Part shown: positions 1 through 11,555 of the stretch, in pieces
Position numbering within the stretch: the stretch's first letter is position 1
Layout of the letters: every line of letters begins with the position of its first letter
Assembly: GCA_036250225.1 (NCBI GenBank)
Contig: JAPZLL010000015.1
Location: 558,001-622,000 of the forward strand
Source: Cercophora sp. LCS_1
Lineage: Eukaryota; Ascomycota; Sordariomycetes; Sordariales; Lasiosphaeriaceae
Length of the DNA stretch: 64,000 nucleotides
Direction of reading: 5' to 3'
The notes under the pieces: model-generated
The model's input: the letters and a program-made list of their open reading frames with translations, nothing else
The model's database searches: none
What the model was told of the DNA's origin: nothing
Made by a program: the position numbers and the translations under genes

Positions 1-195
1 GCCGTGGCCAAAACAATTGCTCAATTGATTGAAGTTATCGTCGTTCTGTTCCAAAAACAGTGTGGGGATTTCCGACCGTTACTCCTCTTTCTGGATGGCC
101 GGCACCAGCCTCTGGCGGCTTACCCAGCCACGAACACGGCTTGTTCCGTCGCCCGTTGACACCCCGCACTCAATCAGCCCCAAGACGGCTTTCAC

Positions 196-3100
196 ATGTT
201 GGCAGGGCAGATTACTAGGCATCCACAACCCCGAGAGCCTTCCGCTATAGTGGAGGACCAGAGTAGCCATCCCACTGGCGCTGCAGTGACTGACTATGAG
301 CTTCTGCTGAAATACTGCTTGGCGGATTACAACGCTATCTGCGATGGATTGAGACGCCTCGAGCGCATGTTGGAGAAGAAGATGGCCAAGGGATCTTTCT
401 GGAGGCTACAGGTACGAAAAAAGCGGGCCTGTGGTCACTGAAGTCCAAACTCTTGATCAAATGGAACGGAGAGCTTACCAGCATATCCTTCTGTAAGCAA
501 GTGCCTAGCACGTTTCAACTGATAAATTAATGCATCGTTGCTAACGCCATCAAATACCTACCAGGGCCATGCTGTAGGTTTCCTCAGAACAATGCTCGTT
601 ACGTGAGGCGGGCGAGATGTGACCTGATCACTGACAATTCAACTCTATAACGCGTTAGTAGATAACAAGGTAACAACATCCATGGCCCAAAACCCCGCCA
701 TTCAGCCCGAGACAGTCGAGGACACCGGCCCAGTGATCAACGGGGCCCCTCAGCTGAGATGGCCATGCGGTCTGTCCTTCAGAGACCTAAGATGGCCTAT
801 TGCGCCGTGAGGCACTGCCATTGCTCCTGCCACGCCGCCAAGACCTTCTGGCCTTCCGCTACACCCCTCTTGGCGCTATTCTGAGGGCTTGTGACCGCGA
901 GAGCTGCAACGCGCGCAACTACCAGTTTTCGATTCGGATACAGCTTTCTCAGCTCGGTATCCCGGTCCCTATGGTTGTGGGCGGGGAGTTTATTACGGGG
1001 GTCGCAGGTATGTCCATCAAACCCTTATTTGGCCCTGTGCAACGAGTGGTCAAGGTCACTTCGGTAGGGTTCAGGACCTTGGCGAGGTTGGAAAAGGGCA
1101 ATATTGACCTGCAGGGAGAAAAAGGGACGCTGAGGCAACTGCACCAATCAGATCCTACCTTCCAGTTGTACGTCAACCCCCGAGGGCACATATACCTATA
1201 GGAACTCATTAAAGGGGGCCCATGGGGGGAATACGGTTATCAATTTGATTTGCAGCTCGAGCTATTAGCTTTGTTTGTGGACGAATTCTGAAATACGGCT
1301 GGCATTGATACATCCAAATAAGTTTAGGGAACATTTCCTCTAGCATTTGTTTTGTGAAATCGCTGACGCCTATCGATAGATTTATGCTCGAGGCAGCTGG
1401 TTGGGGTTGTAAATCTGCGCACTGGGCCATTGCTGACAAGCTGGTTCATCTGGGACAGAGCTTTGACGACCTTTACGACCCTCTTTTCATTGAACGGCCA
1501 GAACCATACCCCCCCCGCCTATTTCCTTGCAGAATATATGGGGCGCCGAATCTTGAGGCATATAATCCCTTTTATATTGGCTTTATTCTCGGATAGTCGA
1601 CCTAAACGAATGTGGGCCCTTGATATCCCCATAATTAATTACAACTATTGGGTGAGTATTACAGACTCTAACCGAATTGCTAGACTTTGGTGGAACCCAT
1701 CCACTACATCAAGCTGTCTACCGACGGGATGACATGCTCGTTAAGGAATGGGTTCAAAAACTGGGGCCCAAGATCGGCACTATCAGCAACTTCCTCGGAC
1801 AGACACCCATACACGGAGCACTGGCACCAGAATCTTCTAACATCCTCAGCCTCCTCCTTTGCTATATCCCTGCCTTGATCGATTTGGCCGACAAATGGGG
1901 ATTGACACCACTTATATACGCAGTGGCACTTGGATACGACCAAGCGGCCTCCCTGCTCATCAAAAACGGAGCAAGTCTCACGTTGCATAGCCGTTGGCAG
2001 CACTTCGACTTCATCGGGTGCGCGTTTCAGTGGGACCGGGAACACCTATTATGGGGCCTCTTGCCGGATGTCGAGACGAGCCCTGAAGGGCCAGGTGGCT
2101 ATGTCTGGGCGCGGCTCGCGGAGCAGACGAGCTTCGTGGCCAACTGGCTTTCCACGCCGAGGAAAGAGAAGTGGATCACCCGATTCTGGGAGACCTGCCT
2201 TTCCGAACCCTACGTCGATAGTCGCCTAGATATGGTGTTTGGCGAAAGCGGAAGCACCCTCGGCCACCTTGCAAGGACATCGGAGATCGCTCAACGCCTC
2301 CTCGACGCCGGCTTCAAGCGCCATAACCACCGAGACGCATCGGGAAGACACTGCCTCTTTCCAGCCGTTAAGTCCCTCAACAGCCCGCTGGTAAGTTTGC
2401 TGCTGGCGGCTGGCACGCTTGTGGACATCAAAGATAAGAAGGGCAGGACATGCCTCCACAAGCTCCTTAGAGGGGGTGTCGGACGTATAACGAATCCGCA
2501 ACTCCATGAAGGGGCCGCCGTTTTTGCCATCGTTCGCCTCCTCCTCGACTTTGCATCGATGCAGCCGCTTGCGAGCATCACGGACGACTGCCTCTGCCCC
2601 TGCTCGGAGAACGGGCATCTGGCGTCAGGCCAGCTTAGTGCTGAGTTCCGAGACCAAAGCATGATCGAGGCAACGAGCCCTCTCTGGGTGGCCGAGTACG
2701 TCTGCAGGCTCGAGGATGCTGGGCGGGTGGAAGAGGCGAGGAAGAGCTTACTCGGCCAGCTGCGGTTGTGGGGGTTTTCCAAACTCGGTATCCCCCACCA
2801 TTGTACCTGTTATTGCTTTCGGAGAGATCAGGAGGAAGACAGGCCCTGGGATGCCATCGAGGGCGAAAAGAAAGTGGGGAGTTTAGACGCTGAAATGGAA
2901 GAGTTCCGGCGGCTCCCGCTCGACAGTCTCAAGGCGCAGCTGGCATTGAGAATGCGGGAGTCCTACGACACATTGAATGCAACGAGGGCCACGAAGGCAG
3001 AAGAGGAAAAAGAGCAACGTCGTACTCGACGAGCAAAGCAAGGCGGGTTTCAGCAGCCATTACATGTAAGTTCTCATTCCGTTGATTCCCGCTTCATGAT

Positions 3101-3600
3101 AAACAAACAATCTGATCTATCTCCCTTTGCGGCTGTTGGGTTGGTCCTATCGGTAATCTCATTATCGGCTATGGGGCAAAGGAGAGGACGTGACACGATG
3201 AGCTCCAGCCTACAGGTTGTTCTCTGAGGTCATCAGCGCGCTAATCTCTTGCCCCTAACAGACCACCCCCTTGCCCAAAGTAGAAGTTGACAAAGCCAAC
3301 GACCGGATCTTGACCAGCATTGATCTCCTCTTTCAAAACCAAGAGCTTCTCCATGACATCGCTCGTGGCGCATTTGGAGATTGCCGAGCCGACCCTCTCC
3401 GAATTTTGTACAAGTACCTCGACTACGTCGTCTTGTACATGATGGACGAGATTCAAGCAAACTCGGACCGGAAGGATGAATTCATCGGTCGTAGACTGAA
3501 ATGGATAATCATCATTCTGGCGGCTATGGATCTGCCGGAGTATTCCGAGTTTTATAAGGGGTGGGAAAGGGACTGGAGCGAGCGGCGGACGCCGGAGTGA
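196..3600 (+). pseudogene. Fungal ankyrin-repeat protein, 5' half degraded, 3' half open
   Basis: The 3' half is a clean coding region from about 1684 to 3065, then a 196-bp intron (GTAAGT at 3066, AG at 3260-3261), then 3262-3600. It carries ankyrin-like units (GQTPIHGAL, WGLTPLIYAVALG, GRTCLHKLL). The 5' half still encodes recognisable family pieces but in shifting frames: a helical N-terminal piece ending FWRLQ (196-411), a continuation SLKSKLLIKWNGEL in another frame after about 415, a CHCSCHAAKTFW piece (about 792-850), then YTPLGAILRACDRESCNAR in yet another frame (from 860). In-frame TAG (1199-1201) and TGA (1289-1291) interrupt the next piece, and the following piece (1354-1596) is frameshifted again. 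No normal intron explains the join near 1650-1684, because the only nearby GT..AG is 32 bp. The true start was not found. I infer a decayed gene; sequencing indels are the alternative for the frameshifts, not for the stop codons. Confidence 0.7.
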
Positions 3601-4470
3601 ATTACGATAGATGCGAGTATGTTTGGGCCTCTATTTGGGGACGGGACTGTTCAAGGTTGGGTAGGTCTCTGTATCAACTGTATTGTCCCTGTCGTGTTTC
3701 TGGATAGTCACCTATTTCCCGTGTAAACCGAGACTCTTATCGCGCGCACCGACGTTTATTCCTGACCCGTTTAAATTACGGCCGTGTTCCACGGGATAGT
3801 GCTGTTGGTCACAAAACGTGGGTTGACGGTTGTTGATGGTGTCCCCCATCAGGGGAGATCGTTTTGTCTTTCCATGGGAGGTTGCCTTTTCATCGGCAGC
3901 TAGATTGTGGACATGGGTGGGCGACAGAAAACTGACCCAACTTGTCTAAAAAAGTACGCTGATGGTACCGTGATAGTGCACGGAACTTGTGTAAACAGGC
4001 AGCACCTTTGTATCACATACGGCTGTGTGGAGTAGATCGGGAGAGTCCATGCGCCGTCTTGACGAGACCATAACTGTCGCACCTAGCCTTGTCGAGATGC
4101 ATAATTCGTGGCTGCAGCACTTTGACCCTTGCCGGCAGAACACGCTCGCCCCCAGTCCCTTTGCGTTTCGGCCCAGGCCTGAGAATGCACTGTTGGTTCC
4201 AGACAGTTTTTTTATGCCCCATGATTGGATTGTCACATTCTCCCGGCCCAAACTGGCCACACCCTCATCAACAGCTTGGGGGCCAAATGCAGCGTCGAGG
4301 CACAGGATTGGGTCGACATGAATTCGACGACGCCCAATGCAGGCCAGGCTCGCTGGTGGACTGGTGCATGCCAAATCGCCCATGTTTTAAATTGAGACAA
4401 CCCGCACCTTGTTCGAGAGCGGTGCGATGGGTGATTCTCCACCCGCAAGGCTCTCGCGGCTGACGCCATC
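3601..4470. other. Intergenic, no gene seen
   Basis: About 870 bp between the ankyrin relic and the membrane-protein gene. Short open frames here overlap on both strands and show no motif, signal peptide or splice continuity. It presumably holds the terminator of the left gene and the promoter of the right one. Confidence 0.5.
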
Positions 4471-6101
4471 ATGGGCAGTTACATCTCGAGAGAAACATGC
4501 GAAACCAGGGGCATCTCTGTCAACTGCGATGTCGACAGAGACCCCAACAACAACTCCATCATCACTGCAATCGGTGGATACGAGCGAGGTGACCTACCCT
4601 CCGAGCCAGATATTGCCGGCATTGGAGTAAGCTATCAACTATCGAACCTCTCACACAATTGCTAACTAAATAACAGGTCCTCTGCGCATTCCTCGTCGTA
4701 ACCGTCGTATCCCTCATCTTCTCCATCATCAGCACAACCTGGTGGTGGTTCAAAAATGTACTCCACTGGAAGTCTCGTCTCCAAGGAGAGCATGTCACCC
4801 TTTCTCAACTATTTCGCCCAATCATGTGCTCGTCATCTCGAGTGTCAAGGCTAATTCTCGCCAATTGTAGAGCCCGCGCCCAAACAAAGCCCTACGCCTT
4901 CTCCCTCTCCTCCTTCCTCGAAACCTTTGTCATCACCTGCTCCGACCAGCAAATCTTCACCGGCTGTGCCTACGCCGTGACCCTCCGCTACATCACCGGC
5001 TGCACCATCTCGGCCTACCACTACAACATCGTAGCCAACATGCTCCTCGTCACCTGCGCGACCCATCTCGTCGCCGTCACCGTGTCGCGCAACTACTGGG
5101 AACATCCGCTCCCCGCCGTCGTGCGCATCCTCATCACCTTGCTCGTGTATGCGGTGACGGGCACGTTGCTCTCCAACACTGGGACGGAATCAAATGGGTT
5201 CCCGACGCAGGTGCCACCATCTGAAAGTGATTATAGCGATATTTTGTTACCGGCTGTTTGTTTCCAGACGGGCGACGGTGGGTTTACGAGCACGGTGCAG
5301 GAGAGTTTGACGACGGGACCCGAGGGTTTCTTCAAGCATGCGATTCCGGGGTGGACGCAGTATCTGGTCATGTTTTTGTGTTATGTGCTTGCCGTTGTGG
5401 TGCGGGTTTTTGGGTTTTTGAGGAGCGGGAGGGAGAAGGCTGACGGAAAGAGGAGGAGGACGGTGGGGTGGGTGAAGAGACGGTTTTCGTGGTTCTTTGG
5501 GAGACGGCAGAGGAGGGCGTTGGAGGTGGCGTTTGGGTTGTACTTGGTCGTGGGCAATGGGGTTGGTGTTTGGACGGTGTATACTTCGGCAAGGTATGTG
5601 GTAGATTTACGAGCTTGGGTTGATCGGTCTAGGTGGTGAGTTTGATGCTACTTTTCCTTGGTGGAAGTGCTAACGGGGATACCTAGGTTTGGTGATCCAA
5701 ATCCGGAGAATGACCCGAACACCTTTGGACAACTGGTCCCCATGTTTCTCAACTTGATGCTGCTTTTTGCCATTCTCCAGTTTCTCGCTGAGCAGCTCAA
5801 GGCGAGGAACGAGAAGAGGAGAGCGAGGAAAAAGGACGAGGAACACAGAGCGGTGGTGGAAAAGGCTGGCGAGATGGGCGATCTTGAGGGAATTCTTGGC
5901 AGCAAGAAGTCGACATTTCATGTTGTCGTGGAGCCAGCAGTCGATATCGACTCTGACGCCATCACACCTGACGGGGGAGTGCCTACGGAAACTCGCAAAC
6001 TGAGCAAGCCTTTGTCGACCAAAAAGCCAGTGGTTGACAACTCGACGGCAGAAGTATCAATGGCGGATCAAGAGGGAGGCCATACAAGCAAGAAGGAATA
6101 A
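4471..6101 (+). CDS. Multi-pass integral membrane protein, unknown function
   Basis: Three exons: 4471-4626, 4677-5635 and 5687-6101, giving 509 residues. Intron 1 is 50 bp with a GCTAACT branch site; intron 2 is 51 bp with a GCTAAC branch site. Both keep phase and join hydrophobic coding sequence. The N-terminus has the pattern PDIAGIG just before the first membrane segment (from CAFLVVTVVSLIFSIIS). About six hydrophobic segments follow, including ILITLLVYAVTGTLLS, YLVMFLCYVLAVVV and MFLNLMLLFAILQFLAEQL. The C-terminal 120 residues are charged and probably cytosolic. I recognise this as a common uncharacterised fungal membrane family but cannot give a transport substrate or role. Start chosen as the ATG that opens exon 1. 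Confidence 0.8.
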
Positions 6102-6214
6102 CATGAGTCTGGAAGTGTGAACGCTAATCTCCATCACACATCACCACAATTCACCAAGACGAAAACAACAACTTCAAGCCCATTCCAATCGCAGAGAACT
6201 GACCGACACGACCG

Positions 6215-7231
6215 TCACTCGGACGCCCCAGCATCCTCCAAAAAGTTCACAACCACCGCAAACCCATTGAGCCTCTTCATCCGCCGCCTCGCCGACCCGA
6301 GCGGCGTCCACCCGGTCAAATCCTCAGCATCAACACACGCCCCCGCCTCAACCAAACACCGCACAACACCCAAGCGTCCCTTATTTGCCGCTATCCAAAG
6401 CGCCGTCTCGCCCCTCTCGTTCCGCCCGTCCACATCCACGCCCATGTCTAACAACCGCTGGCACGCCTCCACATCGCCATCCCACGCCGCGAAATGCAGC
6501 GCCGTTTCCCCCCATATCCCACCCGCGGCGCGCAGCTCGGCCGCAACATTGCGGAAGCCACGTTTCACGGCCCATGCGAGCGGGGTGCGCCTGTAGCGCG
6601 TGCAGATGATATTGGGGTCGGCGCCGTAGTCGACGAGGATACGGACGGATTCGAGGGCGTTCTTCCGGGCGGCGTGGTGGAGGGGCGTTTGGCCGTTGGT
6701 GTCGCGGGCGTCGACGGGGATTTGGTTTCGGGATGGTGTGGTGAGGAGCTTGGTGAGTTTGTCCGTGTTGTTTGTGGCGGCGGCTCTGTGGAGGGCGGTT
6801 TCGCGGGGTTGGTATTTGGGTTGCTGGTTTGTTGTTTCGGGGGTTGTAGTAGTGTTGGCAGTAGTGTTGGCATTGGTGTCAATGTAGTCGGATGTGTGTG
6901 GGAGTGGCTGGACGGTGGGCGTGGGAAGGGCTGGCGGCGGATTGGGGTTGACATGAGAATCCGAGACAGGCTGGGTAAAGGTTGCGTTTTGGATCATGTA
7001 GAAGTGGTTGTGGATTGTGGAGTTGGGCGTGTTTTGTTGGTGGTGCAAGAGCAGACTAGCCAAGGAAAGGCTGGATAGTGCGTGCTGGAGGGATGGCGCA
7101 GTGGTATCCGTGGTTGGCGCGACTTGTAGTTCCTGATAGGGGTTAGTGTTGTCATTGTTGACCCACATGTTCTGGGCTCTTGTAGCATCAGGCTGAGCCA
7201 TTCCCGTGCTGTATGATTCGTGCTCCGGCAT
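6215..7231 (-). CDS. Ankyrin-repeat protein
   Basis: Single exon, 338 residues. The first 140 residues are low-complexity, rich in Thr, Asn, Pro and Gln, and probably disordered. From about residue 145 to 335 there are five or so ankyrin units, with GQTPLHHAARKN, WGETALHFAAWDGD, RGETALWIAANKG and GWTPLGSARRR as the clearest. No enzymatic domain is visible, so the protein is likely a protein-interaction module. It is convergent with the membrane-protein gene, with 113 bp between stop codons. A downstream Met (MAQPDATRA) is an alternative start. The GC-rich third positions give long open shadows on the opposite strand. Confidence 0.85.
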   Translation of the reverse strand: MPEHESYSTGMAQPDATRAQNMWVNNDNTNPYQELQVAPTTDTTAPSLQHALSSLSLASLLLHHQQNTPNSTIHNHFYMIQNATFTQPVSDSHVNPNPPPALPTPTVQPLPHTSDYIDTNANTTANTTTTPETTNQQPKYQPRETALHRAAATNNTDKLTKLLTTPSRNQIPVDARDTNGQTPLHHAARKNALESVRILVDYGADPNIICTRYRRTPLAWAVKRGFRNVAAELRAAGGIWGETALHFAAWDGDVEACQRLLDMGVDVDGRNERGETALWIAANKGRLGVVRCLVEAGACVDAEDLTGWTPLGSARRRMKRLNGFAVVVNFLEDAGASE

Positions 7232-8125
7232 CTTGACGAGCTGAGTCCAGTTTGGGGTTTGGTATCGTCAGGCGCTGCTGTAAGGTAAGGTAAGCCAAGC
7301 CGGTGAAATCAGTCCTTCCCTCAACGCAACCTGGAAGAGAGACACCAGGCCTTTTATCTCCCTGCCTTTGCTATGTTCTTCTCAATTGAGGCACTTCATA
7401 GGTAGGTATGATTGCTGCCCAACGGATTGTGTTGCTATATATCTGGCCGCAATCAGCCTTGAAGAACTCCGAAGGTGGGTGGGACGGAACGTCTTGTGAT
7501 TGGATATCATTTTGACAACAGGGCGAACGACAGCTTGATGATGTATCTCCGCATCCAGCATGCCGACAGACCTCACGTGGGGGGTGATGTGATTTGGGAG
7601 TGCCTCGAGAGTATCGGACTTAGGGAAAGAAGCCTGCTAATGGGGCCGAAAGTTCTTGCGTGCCCGATCACTCCGGGCCGAGAAGCAGCCTCGTTCCGAA
7701 GAGTGAGATATTTTTGAGTTTGGAATATGGCCTGCGCCTTTGGTATTATCCAACACAATTGCGGTATCGGCATCGAAGACACGGAACCAGAAAGAGGCGG
7801 TTCGGGGAGTGATCTTAAGGAATGAAAACCGACCTCAGATACTAGGTACTGGCGACGGCGGGGAGCAGAAATCACCACCACTTTTCACAGTATAGAAATG
7901 CAGAGGCCACAATGACCTCGGATGGTAATATTGCCGACCAGAATGGACCTCGGTAACGGGTGGTCGGGGGAAAGCCAAGGAGGGGAATCAAAGATAGCGT
8001 CCAACCTTATATAAGGCGGGAAGATCTCCGCGCAGACTCTCCCTCTTAGCGACCTATAACTTGCGACACCGAGCCGTTTCCGTCCAAGCAAACGCCAAAT
8101 CAATCCACTCAGTCCCATCCTCAAG
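7232..8125. other. Divergent intergenic region with a TATA-like box
   Basis: About 890 bp between divergent genes. TATATAAGG at about 8009-8017 lies roughly 115 bp before the ATG at 8126 and fits a core promoter for that gene. A TAGGTAGGTA motif lies at 7399-7408. No coding sequence was recognised. Confidence 0.5.
8009..8017 (+). promoter_or_regulatory. TATA-like core promoter element
   Basis: TATATAAGG about 110 bp upstream of an ATG followed by a clear signal peptide. Spacing fits a fungal core promoter with a short leader. Confidence 0.45.
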
Positions 8126-8864
8126 ATGCAACGCCTTGGAAGAATCCTCGTCATTTTGGGCGCCTTCCTGCCTGGCATCCTCGCCGAAAACTTCCACGTC
8201 ATCACCAGTGACTGTGCCGTCCCGACTGGAAGGAGAGCATACAAAGTACCTGCGTCATTTCCCCACATATACTCCCGAGGGGGGTGACCCAAACCGTTTC
8301 CAAAGGACGCGCCTTGTGTCAGACCGTATATGGAACCAAGGAGGCTGCAGCGTCCTCCTCAACACCCCACCCGAAGTGGAATGGACTGGGCGGATTTACC
8401 ATGGGCGTGGCCCAAACATGTGCGGAAAGCTTATGTTTTGGAACGGCGGAGACGAGAATCGCATGCCCTGGATTTATGATAGAGACGAGGGCGTCAGTCA
8501 CGACGGCAGCTGCACTGCGCAATTCGATCAGCTTCAGTGCCGGCGTGCTGGGCCTCGGACTGTTGATATCAACCAGCCGAGTTGGATCCTGGACGAGTGC
8601 GTATACACCAGGGTCCGTACCTGCGAGTTTCCATCCATTTGCGAGATGTTTTGGAAAAGCGGCGGGACATGGGGTTCGCTGAATCACATCGATGCCGAAG
8701 AAGTTCCCAGCCGAGAGTGGACGCCGCACCGGTATTCTAGCAGCAAATCCCGTGACGGAAAGTTCCCTGACTTTCCTCGGTGGAAGTCCGGAGTGGATTC
8801 AGTGGAAGGCGCAGACGGGGAAGGCGAAGAAGAGGTTGAGGTGCATATCGCGCATCCTATCTAG
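8126..8864 (+). CDS. Probable small secreted protein, splice pattern unresolved
   Basis: The ATG at 8126 opens a typical signal peptide (MQRLGRILVILGAFLPGILA) followed by ENFHVITSDCAV. Without splicing this frame stops at 8285. A second open frame on the same strand runs to 8864 and contains a Cys-rich, Trp-rich stretch (MCGKLMFWNGG, EGVSHDGSC) that looks like a genuine secreted domain. Joining the two needs an intron. A GTACCT donor at 8246 has an AG at 8278-8279 that fits the frame, but that intron would be 34 bp. A GTGACT donor near 8209 with the AG at 8321-8322 also keeps frame. I cannot choose. A disrupted gene is possible. No known effector family is assigned. Confidence 0.35.
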
Positions 8865-9356
8865 GCCAGGAGGGTAGCTTGCGGCGACAGGATGGATGGT
8901 TGTGGCGATTATGAGATGCTGTTGCAGAAGGAAGATGCGAGTTTGGACCGCGAAGATGTTACCCAGCAGACCCCTGTCAGCTGGTTGCTCCTTCTGTTGC
9001 TGGGATTCCAAGAGATATTCATTTTTTTCCGCGATACAATATCGAAGCGTTCCAAGTATCCAAACGTCTTCCAAACTATTGCAAATATGTTAGAGGAACT
9101 CCTCAATGCATCATTACCTATGAAAATGCACTGGTTTGGCTCGTTGTGCTGTGAGACTCGAAACTGTTGTCAGGTGGCCGTTGGGCGTGTGCTCCTTCCT
9201 CTCTCCTTCCGCGTTTGCACATCCGCTGCACAGCCTGAGCTTGACAATGCCTCCAAACCATCGTTGGCGCCCGACCCTCGCGCGAGAGCCCTGTCTGCCA
9301 GCATCGGCGTTTCCAAGGGAAGGCAACCGGAGATCTCCACGTCCTCAGTAAGCCTA
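8865..9356. other. Intergenic, convergent gene ends
   Basis: About 490 bp between the secreted-protein candidate and the stop of the HET gene. Open frames here are continuous with the antisense shadow of the HET gene. No feature recognised. Confidence 0.45.
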
Positions 9357-11555
9357 CTACCACAGCTCGACAACGAGCGGCTCCGCCCCTGCCTTTTCCC
9401 AATACTCGCCCGGAATGCAAAACATGCCCATCCGCCGACCGCGCCCCGCCAACCCTTCACTTCTATCGATGCCGATGCACAACACATGGCGCCGGGCTTC
9501 GGCGCTTGTCCCTCCTTCGACTACTTCGATGTCAACGATTTTGGCAAGTTCGATGCCGTCGCGCATCATCCACGCGAACTGAGACCCCCGAAGGCTTCTC
9601 GGGAGAAATACGCCGAAGAGCGGCGACCGGGAAAGCCACGAGGGCATCCTCCGATACCGATTCCCCAACTGATCCCGAAGATAGACGCACTCCCACGGCT
9701 GCGTGTACTCGCGATCCGTATCAAGTCCATCGGAGCCAGCTTCCAGCGCACGGCAGATCTCATCGTCGCACTCGTCGCCATTCGGGATGACCTCGAGGAA
9801 GAATCGGGCTGCTTCGGATTCGATGGTGAGGGCGTCCAACGTGCTTGACAAGCGGAGCGTCGCAAATCGCTGCGTGCAACGGTTCTGCGCGTGCGGCGCC
9901 TCCAATGCGCGCCGAAGAATAAGTCCATTGAGTTCGATCGTCGCGCTCTCGTTTTCGACAGGCTGACGGTAGGATAAGACGCCGTTCTGATCAGGCTCTA
10001 GCCGTGCCGAGATCTCGGATTCCGGGCCAACAACGTGCGTCACATTCATCGACGTCACCCAACCCGCCCACGACCAGCTCGGGAAACCTTTTCTGCGCGG
10101 TCCATCTGCGCCAAACCACAGCAAAGCGTAGTGGAAGTCGGCTGTCGGCAGCCCTTGGACAAAGGCGACGCCCTTTCGTTCCTCGAGCAAACGAAGGCAG
10201 CCAGCGAGTGCGGCGAGCTTGTCTGACTCGTAAGAGAGGCGGCGACGGGTGTAGTTGAGCACCATCCGCTCATACTCCTCGAAGCTCCAGTCGCTAGACC
10301 GTAGCCAACCGTGCCCGCCGAGAACATGGGACCCGCTGGCCGAGAGATCAACGCCGGGGACGACCATGTCCTGTCCGTACACGCCTGAGTGGAGTGACTC
10401 CCGCCAGTGGCCGGCGCCGCACATGAAGGAGACGTCGCTCCCAGTTCCGTCAAAGAAGGCAATACGTCGCGAGAGGTGACCTTCCTGGTACGTCCACGAC
10501 CTCTTGATCCACTCTGAACCTATGAGCTGATAAAAGATGCGTGACGCCTCAGTGATGTACTTTCGACCGTTGATTTCCTCAATTTTCTGCCGGGGCACCT
10601 TTTCTTGATCCCCAGGCGCGGGGAGCAGCTCCTTGCCGGCACCACCAGCGACAAGGGTGACATGAGCGCTGCGATAGATGTGCCCCATGGCATCGATCTC
10701 GGCGGCTTTGCGGGTCAGATCGACCTGATCGACACAATAAAGGTCGGCCCAGAGACACGGCACTGACAGGGTGCCACAGATGCTGATGGCGTCTTCGATG
10801 ACCTTTGGAACAGAGTCTGGCAAATGGACCTCTCCGTCACGCTTGATGTTGAGCTCGGCCGCGAGCCGGGCGTACTCGGTCCCCTGAGAGCCCCAGACAT
10901 AGCTGAGCGCGGCAAAGCGTGTTGCGCTGGCATCAATCTCGACTACCTGCCGACTGCTAACGTCAATGGCACGGAGTCGCTTCAGGGCATTTGTCGTGAC
11001 CTCGTTGTGAAGTTCATCAGGGCGACACGTCTCACCATGGTGCTCTTCGCACCCCTCGATCCATCCCTTGACCAACTCCAAGCTCCGCGCCATGGTCGTC
11101 ACCGGAAACCCATTCATCAATGGCCGCGCAGGGTCAACCGAGTCAGGTGAAAGTAACTTTATGCCGTTGCTGGGACGATATCGACGAAGTTCATGTCGTG
11201 TCTCTGCCGATACATGCGGCAGCCCAAAGAACTGAATTTCGAGTTGCGTGGCCTGCAAGTCCTGGGTGTCAGGGTCTTTGAAGTGCATCTCGTCGCCATA
11301 GTCCATGCGCTTGGGCCAAAGGGTGCATTGGACGTCGGATGGGTCGCAGATCTTGCGGAGCTGATCCCAGAGATCGCTGGTGAGGTGGCTGACGAGGCGG
11401 CATAGTGGGCAGTTTGTGCTCGTGCGGATGTGCTGGAGGGTGCCTAGATCCGCTGAGACGTCGTTGGGTGTGGGGGTGCCGGCATAGTAACGGGGACCTG
11501 TGAAGAGGGAGTAGAGGTCGATGGGCGAACAGTGGGAGCAGAGAGTATCGGACAT
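9357..11555 (-). CDS. HET-domain (heterokaryon incompatibility) protein
   Basis: Single exon, 732 residues from the ATG at 11555; an upstream in-frame TTG is not a start. The N-terminus has the usual Cys pairs before the HET domain (LCSHCSPIDLYSLF and NCPLCRLV). The HET domain starts around residue 212 with FAALSYVWGSQ and includes RSWTYQEGHLSRRIAFFDG around residue 355, the two most conserved HET motifs. The C-terminal 350 residues have no recognised repeat. HET proteins trigger cell death on recognition of non-self in fungal fusions; nothing here identifies the partner. The neighbouring NACHT and ankyrin genes suit a non-self-recognition setting. Intact, no stop or frameshift. Confidence 0.93.
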   Translation of the reverse strand: MSDTLCSHCSPIDLYSLFTGPRYYAGTPTPNDVSADLGTLQHIRTSTNCPLCRLVSHLTSDLWDQLRKICDPSDVQCTLWPKRMDYGDEMHFKDPDTQDLQATQLEIQFFGLPHVSAETRHELRRYRPSNGIKLLSPDSVDPARPLMNGFPVTTMARSLELVKGWIEGCEEHHGETCRPDELHNEVTTNALKRLRAIDVSSRQVVEIDASATRFAALSYVWGSQGTEYARLAAELNIKRDGEVHLPDSVPKVIEDAISICGTLSVPCLWADLYCVDQVDLTRKAAEIDAMGHIYRSAHVTLVAGGAGKELLPAPGDQEKVPRQKIEEINGRKYITEASRIFYQLIGSEWIKRSWTYQEGHLSRRIAFFDGTGSDVSFMCGAGHWRESLHSGVYGQDMVVPGVDLSASGSHVLGGHGWLRSSDWSFEEYERMVLNYTRRRLSYESDKLAALAGCLRLLEERKGVAFVQGLPTADFHYALLWFGADGPRRKGFPSWSWAGWVTSMNVTHVVGPESEISARLEPDQNGVLSYRQPVENESATIELNGLILRRALEAPHAQNRCTQRFATLRLSSTLDALTIESEAARFFLEVIPNGDECDDEICRALEAGSDGLDTDREYTQPWECVYLRDQLGNRYRRMPSWLSRSPLFGVFLPRSLRGSQFAWMMRDGIELAKIVDIEVVEGGTSAEARRHVLCIGIDRSEGLAGRGRRMGMFCIPGEYWEKAGAEPLVVELW

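Noticed and set aside
8892..9848. 318-codon plus-strand frame
   Set aside because: Mostly antisense to the well-supported HET gene; no motif of its own.
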